Shown here: one piece after another, positions 1 through 11,100 of the stretch
Layout of the letters: every line of letters starts with the position of its first letter
How positions within the stretch are numbered: position 1 is the first letter of the stretch
DNA from: Rhodocollybia butyracea
Taxonomy: Eukaryota > Basidiomycota > Agaricomycetes > Agaricales > Omphalotaceae
Reading direction: 5' to 3'
DNA: 64,000 nucleotides
Assembly (NCBI GenBank): GCA_015501585.1
Contig: JADNRY010000021.1
Coordinates: forward strand, 372,001-436,000
The notes under the pieces: generated by a model
Told to the model about the DNA's origin: nothing
Databases searched by the model: none
Seen by the model: only the letters and a program-made list of their open reading frames with translations
Translations under genes and position numbers: made by a program

Positions 1-164
1 CCAACTTGAGTCCATTGTAAGAGTCTAGTTATCGCCTCGGTATGATAGAAATGAAGCTACTCACCGTCGTAGTGGAACACCTTGGAGCGCGGATGCCATT
101 CGAGCTGAAAGGCGTTCGTCTGCACCAAAGTTGGAGTACCCTCGGTACCGTATCGTTGGGCCAT
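1..164 (-). CDS. 5' end of probable Argonaute-family gene (partial)
   Basis: Only the first exon (164..65) and the start of the next lie in the window; the gene continues off the left edge. Exon 1 begins at an ATG at 164 and encodes about 33 residues ending in FHYD, followed by a good GTGAGT donor at 64. An acceptor at 6-5 would join G to TT and give Val, so the junction reads YDV. The pattern TPTLVQTNAFQL ... FHYDV resembles the beginning of the ArgoN domain of Argonaute/PIWI proteins, which starts with a conserved V-x-T-N-x-F and Y-D-V. This is family resemblance over a short stretch only; no PAZ or PIWI motif is visible here. RNA silencing would be the inferred role. Confidence 0.42.
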
Positions 165-1221
165 GAGGATAATTTATAGAAGAATCTCGAGTATAAACAA
201 GAAAGGCGAGATCGTATATATATACGAAAGGGAGAAAGGAGAGCGTCAGCCGGTGCTAAGATGCGCGGGAAGAATCCGGATGAGTCACGGTTGCGATCAC
301 GTTAGCGAGAAATGACTCACATCTCACGCTCATCGGCGCGTTCATGTCACTGCTCTCATTCATCTTCGGCTGGATGGAACAATGTATATTCACCACATCG
401 AGTGTTTGTGAAATAAGAGATTTGTCAAAATTACGCTGTAGCCCCATAGAGAAAAGGAGCGGCCTATTTGAACACGCAATGAGTAGATAGCGTGCGCGGG
501 ACTGGGTCTGCATAAACAACTTACAGATGCATTAGATAGGATGCAAGGACCCCTGTTTGTAAACCGTACCGGACAATTGAACCAGAAAGAGATATGCAAA
601 ACTGGAGTACAGTAATCAATTCGAATTTTTCTCCCGAACTTGAACAATAATATATCTGTCTGTTGAATGTTCTCCTTCTGTACTGATCAATGGGCACGGG
701 CAACAGATATCCAGCAGTCAGCGCTAGCCCGAAGAATATTCTGATGATAGCTGATTTATAGAATAAACCTGCAGAACCGAAAGCGGTATATCCGTAAGTT
801 CAATCCGGAGTGATATCAATACTACCATTACGAGTGTGAGTCTGTGAGTTCATTGGTCTTGAAAAATTCCAAGGAAAAAATGACTACAAAATCAGAAAAC
901 TTGAGAGAATTGATTGCACTTTCCGATTCTTGCAATATTACAATAAGGCCATATAGTTCCGAAGCAGAAAAAGGAACGTTCTGTGCGTCACAGTTATCTG
1001 GAAGCCAATCGTAAACGTACTGCCTACATGATGTGGGTATCGTCAGCTGGGCTCGCGGAGGTAAGTCACCCATTTAGGGTTAGCATTGGAAGGGACGTCT
1101 CGACTTGTGCTTGAGCAGAATCGCAACTGTGTTTCGATTTAATTTTACCTCGATGAAGTCTATACATAGATATTTACTCATTAGGGATGCATATGATCAG
1201 TTAATCACACCTGAAGATTTT
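165..1221. other. intergenic, upstream of both flanking minus-strand genes
   Basis: About 1 kb between the putative Argonaute start and the TFB3 stop. Only short open frames occur, without splice-consistent extension or recognisable motifs. It should hold the Argonaute promoter and the TFB3 3' region. A few TATA-like AT tracts lie near 215-225 but cannot be assigned. Confidence 0.6.
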
Positions 1222-2322
1222 TCAAATCGAATGCATCACTATGTCCACATCTTCGGGGTTCGACTGTGCCGTGTCTAGTCCAAATAACGGCAAGATATCT
1301 AACCCAGCAACAGCGCTCATCAACGCTCGATTCCAGGCTTCTTCCACCCTGTAACCTCCGGCTCTCATTATGCCTTCTCGATCCTTTCGTACCGCCTCAC
1401 TAAAAATGTCATCGTAGCCCCCATTCCTGACTGTATACAAATCTTCATAGGCATACCAATTGTCCTGGAAAGGTACATGAGGTTCATCAGGCACATTACT
1501 GGCAATGTTCGTCCGGGTCTTCAGCAGCTTGGCATATTCCACACCAAAGGACATTCCTAGCAGACCAGAATTGGCATTAGATGATGCTGCACGAGCTGAA
1601 GACCTTTTAGCCGCCGCGACACGGGATTTAGCAACAATTTTATGAGCGTCTTTCTGGGAAGTCTCGAGCTTGTCGATGAGCTCGCGTTCTTCGCGTTGGC
1701 GTTCCTCTCGCTCCTGCTGTTCCTGCTGAGCAAGCTGAGCAGCACGTGCTTCGCGTTCTCGGCGTTCCAGGTCTTCCTGTTCCTTTAGTGCAAGAGCCTC
1801 AGCTTCCTCGCGCTGGATGTTGAGGGATGTGAGAGCAGCATTCGCTGCTTTGTAAGCTGCGATGCGAGCCTCGGTAGCGGGAATATCTATGTTGTTTATG
1901 AGATTGAATGCAATATCTTCTACCTCCTCGAGGTAGTCGTTATATGAACGGAGATCATCAAAGTCCTCTAATCGTTTGTTGAATCTGTGGACAAGATATT
2001 AGTAGGGAAAGTGATGTAACAACCAAGAGACACACTCTTTGGCTATCCTTCGCCTTACTGCAACTTCTTTCTCTACTCCAAGGTCTTCGAAAGTTTGTGG
2101 AGAAAATGCCAGTTTCCGTAGAACTTTATTGCATATTGGACAGGGTGCAGGTCCAAGAGTAAACAACCGATCTATACATGATTCACACCTAGTTGAAAGA
2201 TTAGGGCGTGAAATCACGGAACGTAAATCTACAAACATTTTGTGATAACATGAACTGACAAGCAATCGTAGCTTTGGGTTGAGATAACGGTCACTTTTGC
2301 AGACAGGACATTGATCGTCCAT
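1222..2322 (-). CDS. TFB3: TFIIH/CAK assembly factor TFB3 (MAT1 homologue)
   Basis: RING-finger subunit of the CDK-activating kinase module of general transcription factor TFIIH, acting in the nucleus. Three exons close exactly in phase: 2322..2237, 2188..2036, 1984..1222 (333 aa). Residues 1-60 form a C3HC4 RING (CPVCKSDRYLNPKLRLLVS, CYHKMCESCIDRLF, CPIC). This is followed by the LRKLAFSPQTFEDLGVEKE segment typical of MAT1 and a central EAEALALKEQEDLERRERE-type helical region. The first intron interrupts the RING between HKM and CES. The C-terminal part (about 225-333) is the fungal extension. Length matches yeast and metazoan homologues (about 310-320 aa). No break or odd composition. Confidence 0.95.
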
Positions 2323-3122
2323 CGACTATTATTTTTGGTCAGATAAACTTGAGTCAAATACAAGTACACGCACAAAATATTCTGAAGTTCTTCCCGAAGG
2401 ATCTTTGATTCCACCGCCAAATATTGTTGAACTCGTGCTCTGAACTTGGGGAGTTGAAGAACGCGTATGCAGATTCGACCCATGACCACCCTTTCTCACT
2501 GTCTTTCCTTGCAGCCATCCATAGTTCGTCTTCGTGGTCATCGTGGTACAAGGTCAAGAGGAAAACGTGCCTGAAACTTCGTAAAGCGCGCTATGTAATT
2601 CGTATACATGTAGTATGGTGGTTCATACGTTCAAACCCCAGTGGTAACGAAATCGGATTTTTGGACTGTCTATTCAACAAAGCGCTATGCGCGGTGTTGG
2701 GTACACTTTGGATTTGAGGTAGAACGGAGCGCAAGTAGCGCGTTTGTTAGCAGAGGATTCGATCAGGCCTCAGGGCAAGGACAATAACTTTAAGATATCT
2801 AACTACTACCAGGCAGACAATTTATTTAATAATGATAGAGCGCTGCCATTGAACGGCTGGCTGGCTGGCCTCACGTTGCAAAGTTTGGTGTGGGTAAACA
2901 AGGAGATTTAAAAATTGGTTGACTCATGGTATTCAATACTAGTAGTACTCAAGTCTCAGGCCTAGTACTACTTAAAATATATAGATAGAGACAACTTGCA
3001 ATTGTAAACAGCGTTGAGCCAGAGATGCATAGTCAGCATAGATTATGGCCTAGTCAGCAAAACGTAAAGGCAATTACTCTGCTTACCACTTGTGCTATCT
3101 ATATAGCTTTGGCTCTCAGTGG
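2323..3122. other. intergenic, divergent promoter region
   Basis: Lies between the divergent TFB3 and dioxygenase genes. Short overlapping frames on both strands at 2330-2720 show no conserved motif and no exon-intron logic, so I read them as chance. No repeat seen. Confidence 0.55.
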
Positions 3123-3212
3123 ATGTTTTTATCCCCCAAAATCATATTACTTTCCCTGGTGGCCATCACTTTATCTGTCCTGTTATCGTCAAAGTTTCTT
3201 TCTTCTCGAATC

Positions 3213-4421
3213 ATGGCCTCCGTAGTGCCAGTGCCTTCGAATCAAGCGGAATGGCGTGCAGCAATCGCTTCTTTGCCTTCCACTCCAGACAAAATACCTG
3301 CTTTCTTCTTTGCTCATGGTCGGTAATCTACTAATCGGTGTTACTCTGAATTGACAATATGTCCTTGCAGGAAGTCCTGCTCTTCTCGGGGGGTCACCCG
3401 CGAGGGGCGGCCGCGCGGGGTTTGCCGATTATCATGGTCCAAACGGTCCACTTGCGAACTTTCTCGCGGACTTTGGACCTGCTTTACTTTCGAAATATAA
3501 CCCGAAAGCCATCGTAGTATTCAGTGCTCATTGGGAGACACTGGGAGAGAGGCTAGGTTAGTTGATATCCTACATGACTTCATCAGCTTCAACAGCAATA
3601 CTTCAGTGACCGACTACGGTGATGAAAACCCTCTCCTGATGGACTATTATGGATTCCCCCCCGAGTTGTACGAGGCCAAATTCAAGTCTCGCGGTGACAA
3701 GGCGCTCGCAGAGCAAATAGTCGGGTTGTATAAGGAGGTTTGTGTTTTATGTCCGCCACACTAACTACTAATCATCTCCCAACAGGCTGGCCAGCTTGCC
3801 CGTACTAGCCCTAAGCTTGAACCCCGTGGTGAGGACGGACGAGGCTTCCAAGGCCCAGGTACGTACTTGACTAATAAAATAATTAGATAGGCTATCTGAA
3901 CACGCCCTTAGGCCTTGACCATGGCGTTTTTGTTCCTTTCAGCATTATGTTCGGCAATGTCTTCGACCGGATCCCCATCGTACAAGTATCAATAGACGCT
4001 AACCTCACCCCTGAATCCAACTGGAAACTTGGTCAGGTAGTCAAAAGCCTCCGCGAAGAAAATATTCTCATTTTAAGTGGGGGACTCCCCATTCACAACC
4101 TGAGAGATTTCAGCTCTTTCGTTCCTGAAACTGCAAAGCCTGTTCATCAGGAGTTCCACAAGGCCGTCATAGACGCGCTGCAGCTTCATGATGCGAGTTG
4201 TTTATTTTGGTTTGAAGTATCTGAAAACTAATATGTTCATCCAGGCAAAAGAACGGAAGAAAGCTTTGCAAAATCTTCCTAGTCATCCTGGATTTCGAGC
4301 TTGTAATCCCAGGGAAGAACACTTTGTACCGTTGTATATTGCGGCTGGGGCAGCTGAGGACGAGAATGCCAAGATTTTAAATGGTTTGTATGGGATTCCT
4401 ACAATTGCTTTTGGTGTTTGA
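3213..4421 (+). CDS. LigB/DODA-type extradiol ring-cleavage dioxygenase
   Basis: Class III extradiol dioxygenase family (4,5-DOPA dioxygenase/LigB type), which opens catechol rings with a metal held by His residues. Six exons: 3213..3318, 3371..3556, 3607..3737, 3786..3858, 3912..4196, 4252..4421, giving 316 aa. The expected ligand motifs are present in order: HGSPALL across intron 1, SAHWET in exon 2, GLDHGVFVPF at the start of exon 5 and REEHFVPLY in exon 6, followed by GAA. The first donor (GTCGGT) is weak but is the one that preserves HGSP. The last junction is uncertain: 4196/4252 and a GC donor at 4193 with 4245 both keep frame. An in-frame upstream ATG at 3123 would add about 30 hydrophobic residues. 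The substrate cannot be told from sequence; plant-type betalain DODA is the named relative, not a functional claim. Confidence 0.85.
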
Positions 4422-4494
4422 ATCGCGAGTTGTACAATTTTGTAATATTTCATCTTAAATTCAAGTAAAGGTTTCCAAGCATATGTACATTCAG

Positions 4495-5687
4495 CTACTG
4501 CCCAGACGGCTCCCCAGATCCGCCCTCTGTAACTCGAGATGTCATTGATGCTTGTCCCGCTGCGGTTGCTGCTAATCTCGAGCGTTTGCGTTCCGCCTCT
4601 GCCTCCTTTTCCTTTTCAATCTCGGAGACAATAGCTTCAATCTGCGGGAGGTCGAGGTTCTAGACAGCAATGTTAGGATTAAGGCGAGAGATATACCAGA
4701 AAATAAAATTACTGTGATTTTTCCATAACTTTCCATGACACTAATCTCAATGTTTTTGGCACCCGTTTGTACGACTTCAAGAAGACTCTTCACTGCGAGC
4801 TTGATGCTCTCCTCCCGTGTAAGGTCGTCTTTGTGATTCTTCTCCAGGAATTCACGAACAGTCTTAGACGAACGTCCGATCGCGTTAGCCTATAATCATA
4901 AAAGTGGTAGTAGACATCAAAACCTAGATGACTGAAAAACGTACCTTCCACGCGCTGTAGATACCACTGGGTTCAGTCATATATAGATGTGGTTTAGTAT
5001 CATTGGGATCGAATCCGACTATCAGAGTAGAGGTACCGAACGGACGGACACCTCCAGATTGCGTGTAGCGCTGGTAAAATGAATTTCGGGTTCCAACGAA
5101 GTTGGTACTAAATCATACCTGCTGGGTGCCTGCAATAAACCTTGTGATATATTCAACAGTAACAGGGTCTTCAACCGTAAGACGATGGCTTTGACATTCT
5201 ATGCGGGCTTTGTCAATCAAAACCCGACCGTCTGCTGTAAGACCTACGGATAGTCACATTTAGAAAGCAAGATCGTTGTATTTCACGCAATGATAACACA
5301 CCAGCGAAAGCCAAACAAACGTGATCGTCGAGCATGGCCACCTTTCTGACTGTTCGAGGATCTTGCAATTGTAATACCGACTTCTTTTCTACGCCCAAAA
5401 CCACAACATCCTTGCCACGGACGCCAACCTAGAAATGATTGTATGAGATGGAGAAATCTTGGTAAGGATAGCGCAGCTCACAGCACAAGTGCCCTTTCTT
5501 ACGGCTTCCAAAGCGTACTCGACCTGATATTATCTTGTTAGTGCCTGCGAGATATTGACGCGGTGGTACAAGCAAACCTGGAATAAATGGCCATCGGGTG
5601 AGAAGACGGTAAGAGCTATACTAATGTCAGAGATTACAATATGCACGCAGGCCTGGTGTAAATACCTCGATCGTAAGACCTGGACAT
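4495..5687 (-). CDS. PRE6: 20S proteasome subunit alpha-4 (PSMA7/Pre6 type)
   Basis: Structural alpha-ring subunit of the 20S proteasome. Eight exons close in phase: 5687..5666, 5615..5578, 5523..5482, 5428..5302, 5243..5119, 5070..4945, 4889..4713, 4659..4495 (273 aa). The N-terminus [20 protein letters not shown] followed by [11 protein letters not shown] is the proteasome alpha signature. [46 protein letters not shown] and [15 protein letters not shown] identify the alpha-4 branch. The C-terminus has a charged [11 protein letters not shown] stretch. The start codon at 5687 is confirmed by the conserved SYDRA. It shares a 112 bp divergent promoter with the peptidase gene to its right. Confidence 0.95.
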
Positions 5688-5799
5688 TATAAGAGAGATG
5701 GAAAGTACTAGTAGAAAGTAATGAGCGACGCGCGTTCGCCACTTCTGAAGGAAACTCGTGACTCAATTGTTGCGCCATTGAGCGCTTAGCTTCTCACAA
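5688..5799. promoter_or_regulatory. compact divergent promoter between PRE6 and the C78 peptidase gene
   Basis: The two start codons, 5687 (minus) and 5800 (plus), are only 112 bp apart, so both 5' UTRs and core promoters must share this interval. No clear TATA box seen. The function is inferred from geometry only. Confidence 0.5.
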
Positions 5800-7620
5800 A
5801 TGCACTGTCAACTTTGCTACGCGAACATTGAAAGGTTAGGCTACACTAGGCTTCGATCCAAGTTCAAGCTAATTACCTTCTCATAGCTTATCTATTTCTG
5901 AGCGACAACGACACTATGACGCCCATTTTCAAGAACCACAAGCCAATGCATCCAACCATCCAAGATCCGGTTCTCTAAAGAAATCTTCCTCGTGGACCAG
6001 CAAAGGTAAATGGAGGATACCGACCGCTGCAAACTTGGAAAATGATCAAGATGTCTTTTGGTATCCGGCAATACAAACTTTGCCACCCTCTAATTTCACT
6101 CCTGGTGAGAAGAACATAAACTGTCGTTGGTAGATCAAATCTCAGAGCGCGTAGGACTTGTACCGGTGCTGAAGAAAGCACTACTCAAATCGCATGCAAA
6201 AGGAACGACTACTCGGGCTGTTCTTTGCTATGACCGAGCCTTGTACATTAGTAGGCAGATATGGGATGCAGGTTGGGGTTGTGGGTAAGATCTCCATCTC
6301 TTGTATAGGGAAGAGTTTCAACATACGACGCAGGTATCGCAACTTCTTAATGTCCTGTGCGGCGCTTATGGATCAGCCTTATCAACCCTTGTACTTTCCT
6401 CTGCTTGACGGACCAATACCTCCAGGAATTAGGAATCTGCAGGTGTGGATTGAAGAGGCTTGGAATAATGGTAAGAATGCTACATCTCACCCTACTCCTA
6501 GAATCTCATCGTATCTCTAGGATTCGACCAAGAGGGACACGCACAGCTCAAGAAGCTCGTAGATACAAATAAATGGGTTGGCACTTCAGGTCTTGATGCT
6601 TTTTTGCTCAAACTGTTACCATTCAAGAAACATTTCTCTTTCCTCTAGACCTTTGCGTTGCTTTTCTTTCGCGTGGCATACCGTCAGTTTTTATTAGTTC
6701 CATCCGTGCGCTGTCGTGCTAACCGATCGTAGCGCTGAACTTGTCGATTTTGAGATCAAGGACTCAAATAAAAGTAAGAGAAAGAATTGGTACTTTCAAC
6801 CCGCAGCTTACCATCAGTAGGTCTCACCCCGTTAACAAACTGGATAGTACAATATTTCGATAAACATAGTAAGAAGCTCAACCATACTTCAACTACGGTA
6901 ACCGGTGCACTACTCGGAGCCTCACCGGTTCATTGTGCACCTTGCATGCCTCTGATCTTACAGAATGACGGGCATTCTTGTATGGTGATAGGTTACGAAT
7001 TAACGAAATCGGGCACTGTAAACCTCTTGGTCTTCGATCCATCTAGGCATGACAATAGTTTACTGTGAAGAGTTGTTTCTGATTGGGTTTCTAGACCACC
7101 CCCCAAACGTCTGCGCAACAAGGCGCTATCGGAATTTTCTTCTGCTTTATCTCTTCGCAACAAACGTCGCAGCCGCGAAAGCACGTCTGGTGGAAACTTG
7201 CCCTTTAATTTTGAACTAAAAAGCAAGCGGTTCAAAATGAACGGAAAAACAACGGATGACGGCAGTGAAGTTATATGGGTTGACGATGAAGATAATGAGA
7301 TTGAGTTTGTAGGCCAGCGGACACTAAGAGACGAACAGGGCGAAGTCAAATTTGTTGGGCAAGTTTCACACAAGAAGGATAGCGAACCGACGGTTCCAGT
7401 GGATGAGCCGTCATACAACGACGTCTTGAAGCATTTCCGATGGGAGATCCGTACATTTACATTCAAGTCAGTGATCATCTCTTTATCTGTGCTTAGTCCT
7501 AACTTTGATGGCAACAGGAGAAAGTACAAGTATCAAATCCTTCACTTTCCTTTGGAAGAGCCTCTGACGGAAGGTCAAAAGAGGAGAAAGAAAGTGTTAA
7601 CAAGTGAAAAGATATCCTGA
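5800..7620 (+). CDS. zinc-finger C78 peptidase (ZUFSP/Mug105-type ubiquitin or UFM1-like protease)
   Basis: Cysteine peptidase of family C78, whose members cut ubiquitin chains (ZUP1) or UFM1. Exons: 5800..5834, 5887..6104, 6155..6284, 6334..6470, 6521..6589, 6649..6682, 6733..6773, 6818..7046 (or 7064), 7095..7466, 7518..7620 (about 455 aa). An N-terminal C2H2 finger spans the first intron (MHCQLCYAN then RHYDAHF). SNFTPG, LVPVLKKALL and KGTTTRAVLCYDRALY lead to the catalytic WDAGWGCGYRNFLM, with the nucleophile Cys in WGCGY. The NDGHSCMVIGYE His and FDPSR Asp complete the triad. The C-terminal KYKYQILHFPLEEPLT is typical of the family. The junction after FDPSR is unsettled: a 48-bp GC-AG intron (7047..7094) or a 30-bp GT-AG intron (7065..7094) both remove the in-frame TGA at 7066. 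The substrate cannot be inferred. Confidence 0.85.
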
Positions 7621-8136
7621 TGTACCGAGAGTTTTGTTGAGACTGCCCAAATGATCAAATGACACTCGTCGGTTTCCACACGTCAAGAGCGAAAGACTAC
7701 TATTCAAATAATGAGAGAAATTGGATATTTTGAAGATGTCTGAAGATGTATAAACGTAGTTACTTACACAACCCCTAGGATCCGAATTATGGTGACTGTC
7801 AAATCATGGAACTGGGCGAAGTACTGCGAGGAAAGCTGCCATCCTTCTCTTAAACGCGGTATAATACAGTTGCTGAATGCAGAGAGCTTTGCACAGTGTT
7901 CGTGTGAATGACGCAAGGGAATTCGTACTTCGCGCTACTTGGGAGAAATATTCATTGATGTACTCAGACTTGCCATAAGTAAGCAAAGAAAAATATCCTC
8001 ACAATCTCATTGCGCAGATAGCGATACCTCTCGAAAAACCAGTTGAGGTAAGGTCAAAGCGAGTCATTTGAAGTGGTCCGGCGGCTCCCGGCCGACCGAT
8101 GCACGTCTTGTGTTTTGGTTTCTTTTCACTGCAACA
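7621..8136. other. intergenic between C78 peptidase and NUP159
   Basis: About 0.5 kb, tandem arrangement (both neighbours on plus). It holds the peptidase 3' region and the nucleoporin promoter. A 60-codon minus frame at 7804-7986 has no support. Confidence 0.55.
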
Positions 8137-11100
8137 ATGGCAGAGCTGACGCGACTGGTACGTCCAGCACCTCAAGTCAGCGTATCAACTTCGTCGAAGG
8201 AATGTCATTCAGAAGGGATAAAGGTATGATGTTCTTCTTTGTCTTTTGCTCAAAATCTCAACACGTCGATCTAGTACCCCAATTTTCGCCTACTAAACAA
8301 GAAATCTCGCGTCTCCCTCTCACCCCAGTATCTTAGCACAGATCAAAATTATGCATATCGGACTATGGTGGTGTCGAATAAAAATGGATGGTTTGCTGCA
8401 GTACACAATAATGCTGGGATTTTTGGTGCGTTCCCGTATTGAGTTTCAAAAATATCAACATGCTGATTTAGACTCAAGCCGCGGTTTTGTCGCCTTTAAG
8501 TGAATTACGGAGATCTATGAAAGATATAAGCCCTTTCGTGGCTCAACGAACGCTTTCATTTTCAACTTCTGAACCTAACCTTTTGGCCTTGGCCAACAAT
8601 GATTCACGGCTTGTCGTTGGCTTCAAATCTGGCCAAATCATTGTTTACGACACATCCGCGGTGTTTACGCCTGGATCCAACGAAATTCAGCCCATTGGGA
8701 TTCTACAAACTTCTCAGCAACCTATCATTGACATTGCTTCAAACCCAAATACAGAAGATCCTACTCTCTCAGCCCTGTTAGCTGTTGTTCGTGTTGACGG
8801 ATCCGTACACGTGTTCAACACGAATCTGGAGCCACAAGGAGGATGGATCGCCGGAGACGCGGATTCTGCTCCGGTGACTGGTGTGTTTTCTTCTTTGCTT
8901 TTGCACTTTGATATTTATCCATTTTCATATCCAGTCGCCTGGTCCCCCAAGGGTAAACAGCTAGCTATTGGCCTGCGCCTTGGTGACATCCTAACCTTCA
9001 CTTTGGACAACAAATCTACGCCACAAAGACATATTCCTCCCACTTCACAAGGCACGCTTGTATCTCTCAGCTGGCTTGCTCCAGGGCATACCTTCCGCAC
9101 CACATATGCAGCATCTGAACCAGTTCATCACATTGTTCACTCTGATAAACGAATGTCTCCCATAGTTTGGACGCGACTAGAGCATTCTTTTCAGGTCCCC
9201 GACAGAAGACGCCAAAACTCATATTCGGTTGTGCTCCCGAAATGGGATAACGAAGCTGACGATAGGTTTCTGGTTGTTGTAGGTGACGCGTCCTGCACAG
9301 ACCTAGAAATTATTGCCAATGTTGGGATGGAATGGTTTCAGCAGTCACAGGAAAATCCTTTATCGATTCCGTTGGATAAAGACTCGGAAGATACCGTTCT
9401 TCTATCACTCCAGCTGGATTTGACTGACCTCGAATCAGCTGAAGGCGGGTTTCCGATCCTTTATGCCTATTTGAACGACGGAACTGTTCAAGGGTGGTAT
9501 GTTGATCATCCGGAGAGGAAGCAATATGCAGGCATGGCTGGAATGGCAACGAATATGATGTCTTCCACTAGTCAGTCTCAACAAACCTCTGCTTTTGGCC
9601 AGCCTACATCTTCTCCATCTTTTGGACAACCTTCTGGGTTTGGTAGCAGCACCAAGAATTTGGCATCGTTTGGAGCCGCCTCGGGAACTACCACATCTGC
9701 CTTTGGCCAGCCATCTTTCGGTCAAAGCGCTTTTAGTCAAGTTGTGCAGACTCCGCCCTTCGGGTCTTCGAATTCTAGTGGGCCATTTTCGAGCTTTGCG
9801 TCTGACTCCACCAGTCCTTTTGGTGCAGGATTTGGCTCACAGGCCCCTGCCACATCATCCTTTGGTACTTCCTCCGTCGAAGCCGCTCCTCAAATTACTC
9901 GTGATGACTCCATGTCCGATTCGACGCCCGCGTTTGGAGGCTTGTCTCTTGGGGAATCCTCAGACGAAGCTACCAGAACTAAATCGACATTTGGTGGTGG
10001 AGGTGGTATGTTTGGAACTCCAACTCCGCTTCCATTACCTCCCAATCATCCTTCAAATCAACTAACTCAGCCGTCTACGTCCGCGTTTGGCTCTGGAAGT
10101 GGGAGTTTCATCAAACCGGCTTCTGGCTTTGGCGCCTTTGGCGGCACCAGTACTGGAAACTTTGGTGCCTTTGGTAACGCCTCCAACAGCACCAGCACCA
10201 GCACCAGCACCAACGCTTTTAGTGCAGGTGCTTTCAGTGCAAACCCGAATCAGACTTCTGCCTTCGCAGCCTCCAACGAACAACCCAAATCCAGCTCTGG
10301 CTTTGGACAGTCAGGATTTGGACAGCCAGCCTTTGGCCAGTCCTCATTTGGCAAACCGAGCTTTGGACAAACATCTTTCGGTCAATCAAGTTTCGTAAAA
10401 CCTGCTGTCTCCAACCCGTCCGCTGGTGGCTTTGGTGCATTTGCGCAGACTGGCCCGGTTTCATTGGCCAGCGCTGCCTCTGTTCCGTCTAAATCTGATG
10501 GAGGAGGAGGAGGGTTTGCCAGCTTTTCCAATGCGCCTTCCACATTTGGCTCGGCGAACTCTGGTGGCGCGAAGGATGGCGACGGAGGTTTCTCTGCCTT
10601 TGCTTCCAAAAGTCCGTCCCCTTTTGGGCAGTCATCCACTGAAAACAAGGCTGCATCACCTTTTGGTAGCCAGTTAAGTGGGACGAGTGGAGGTGCATTC
10701 TCGAATTTTGCTTCTAGTGGTCCTTCTGTATTTGGACAACCAGCGGCTGCGAGTGTCGGAGGGGCGTTTGGTGGGCTCAAATCAGAATCACCCAGTGTCT
10801 TCGGCCAGCCAGCCCCATTGAGCTCCGTGAGTACTTTTGGCCAACCATCCGGAGATGCGCTTGGAACGCCCTCAACTAGTGTCTTTGGCCAGCCAGTTCC
10901 ATCGGGCTCTGGGGGAGCTTTTGGAGGGCTAAGGTCAGACTCACCAAGTATATTTGGATCGCCCGCCCCAACATCGAGCACTCCGTTCGGAGTAAGTCAG
11001 CTTGCACAATCCAGCGCTTCTGGGATCGGTTCTATGAAGGCACAGCAAATTACCCCCCCAGTTAAATCTGAGCCTGGATCACCAACTCTTCCTTCCTCAC

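Noticed and set aside
6993..7529. 178-codon minus-strand frame over the C78 peptidase
   Set aside because: Lies wholly inside exons that encode conserved peptidase motifs on the plus strand; composition is low complexity.
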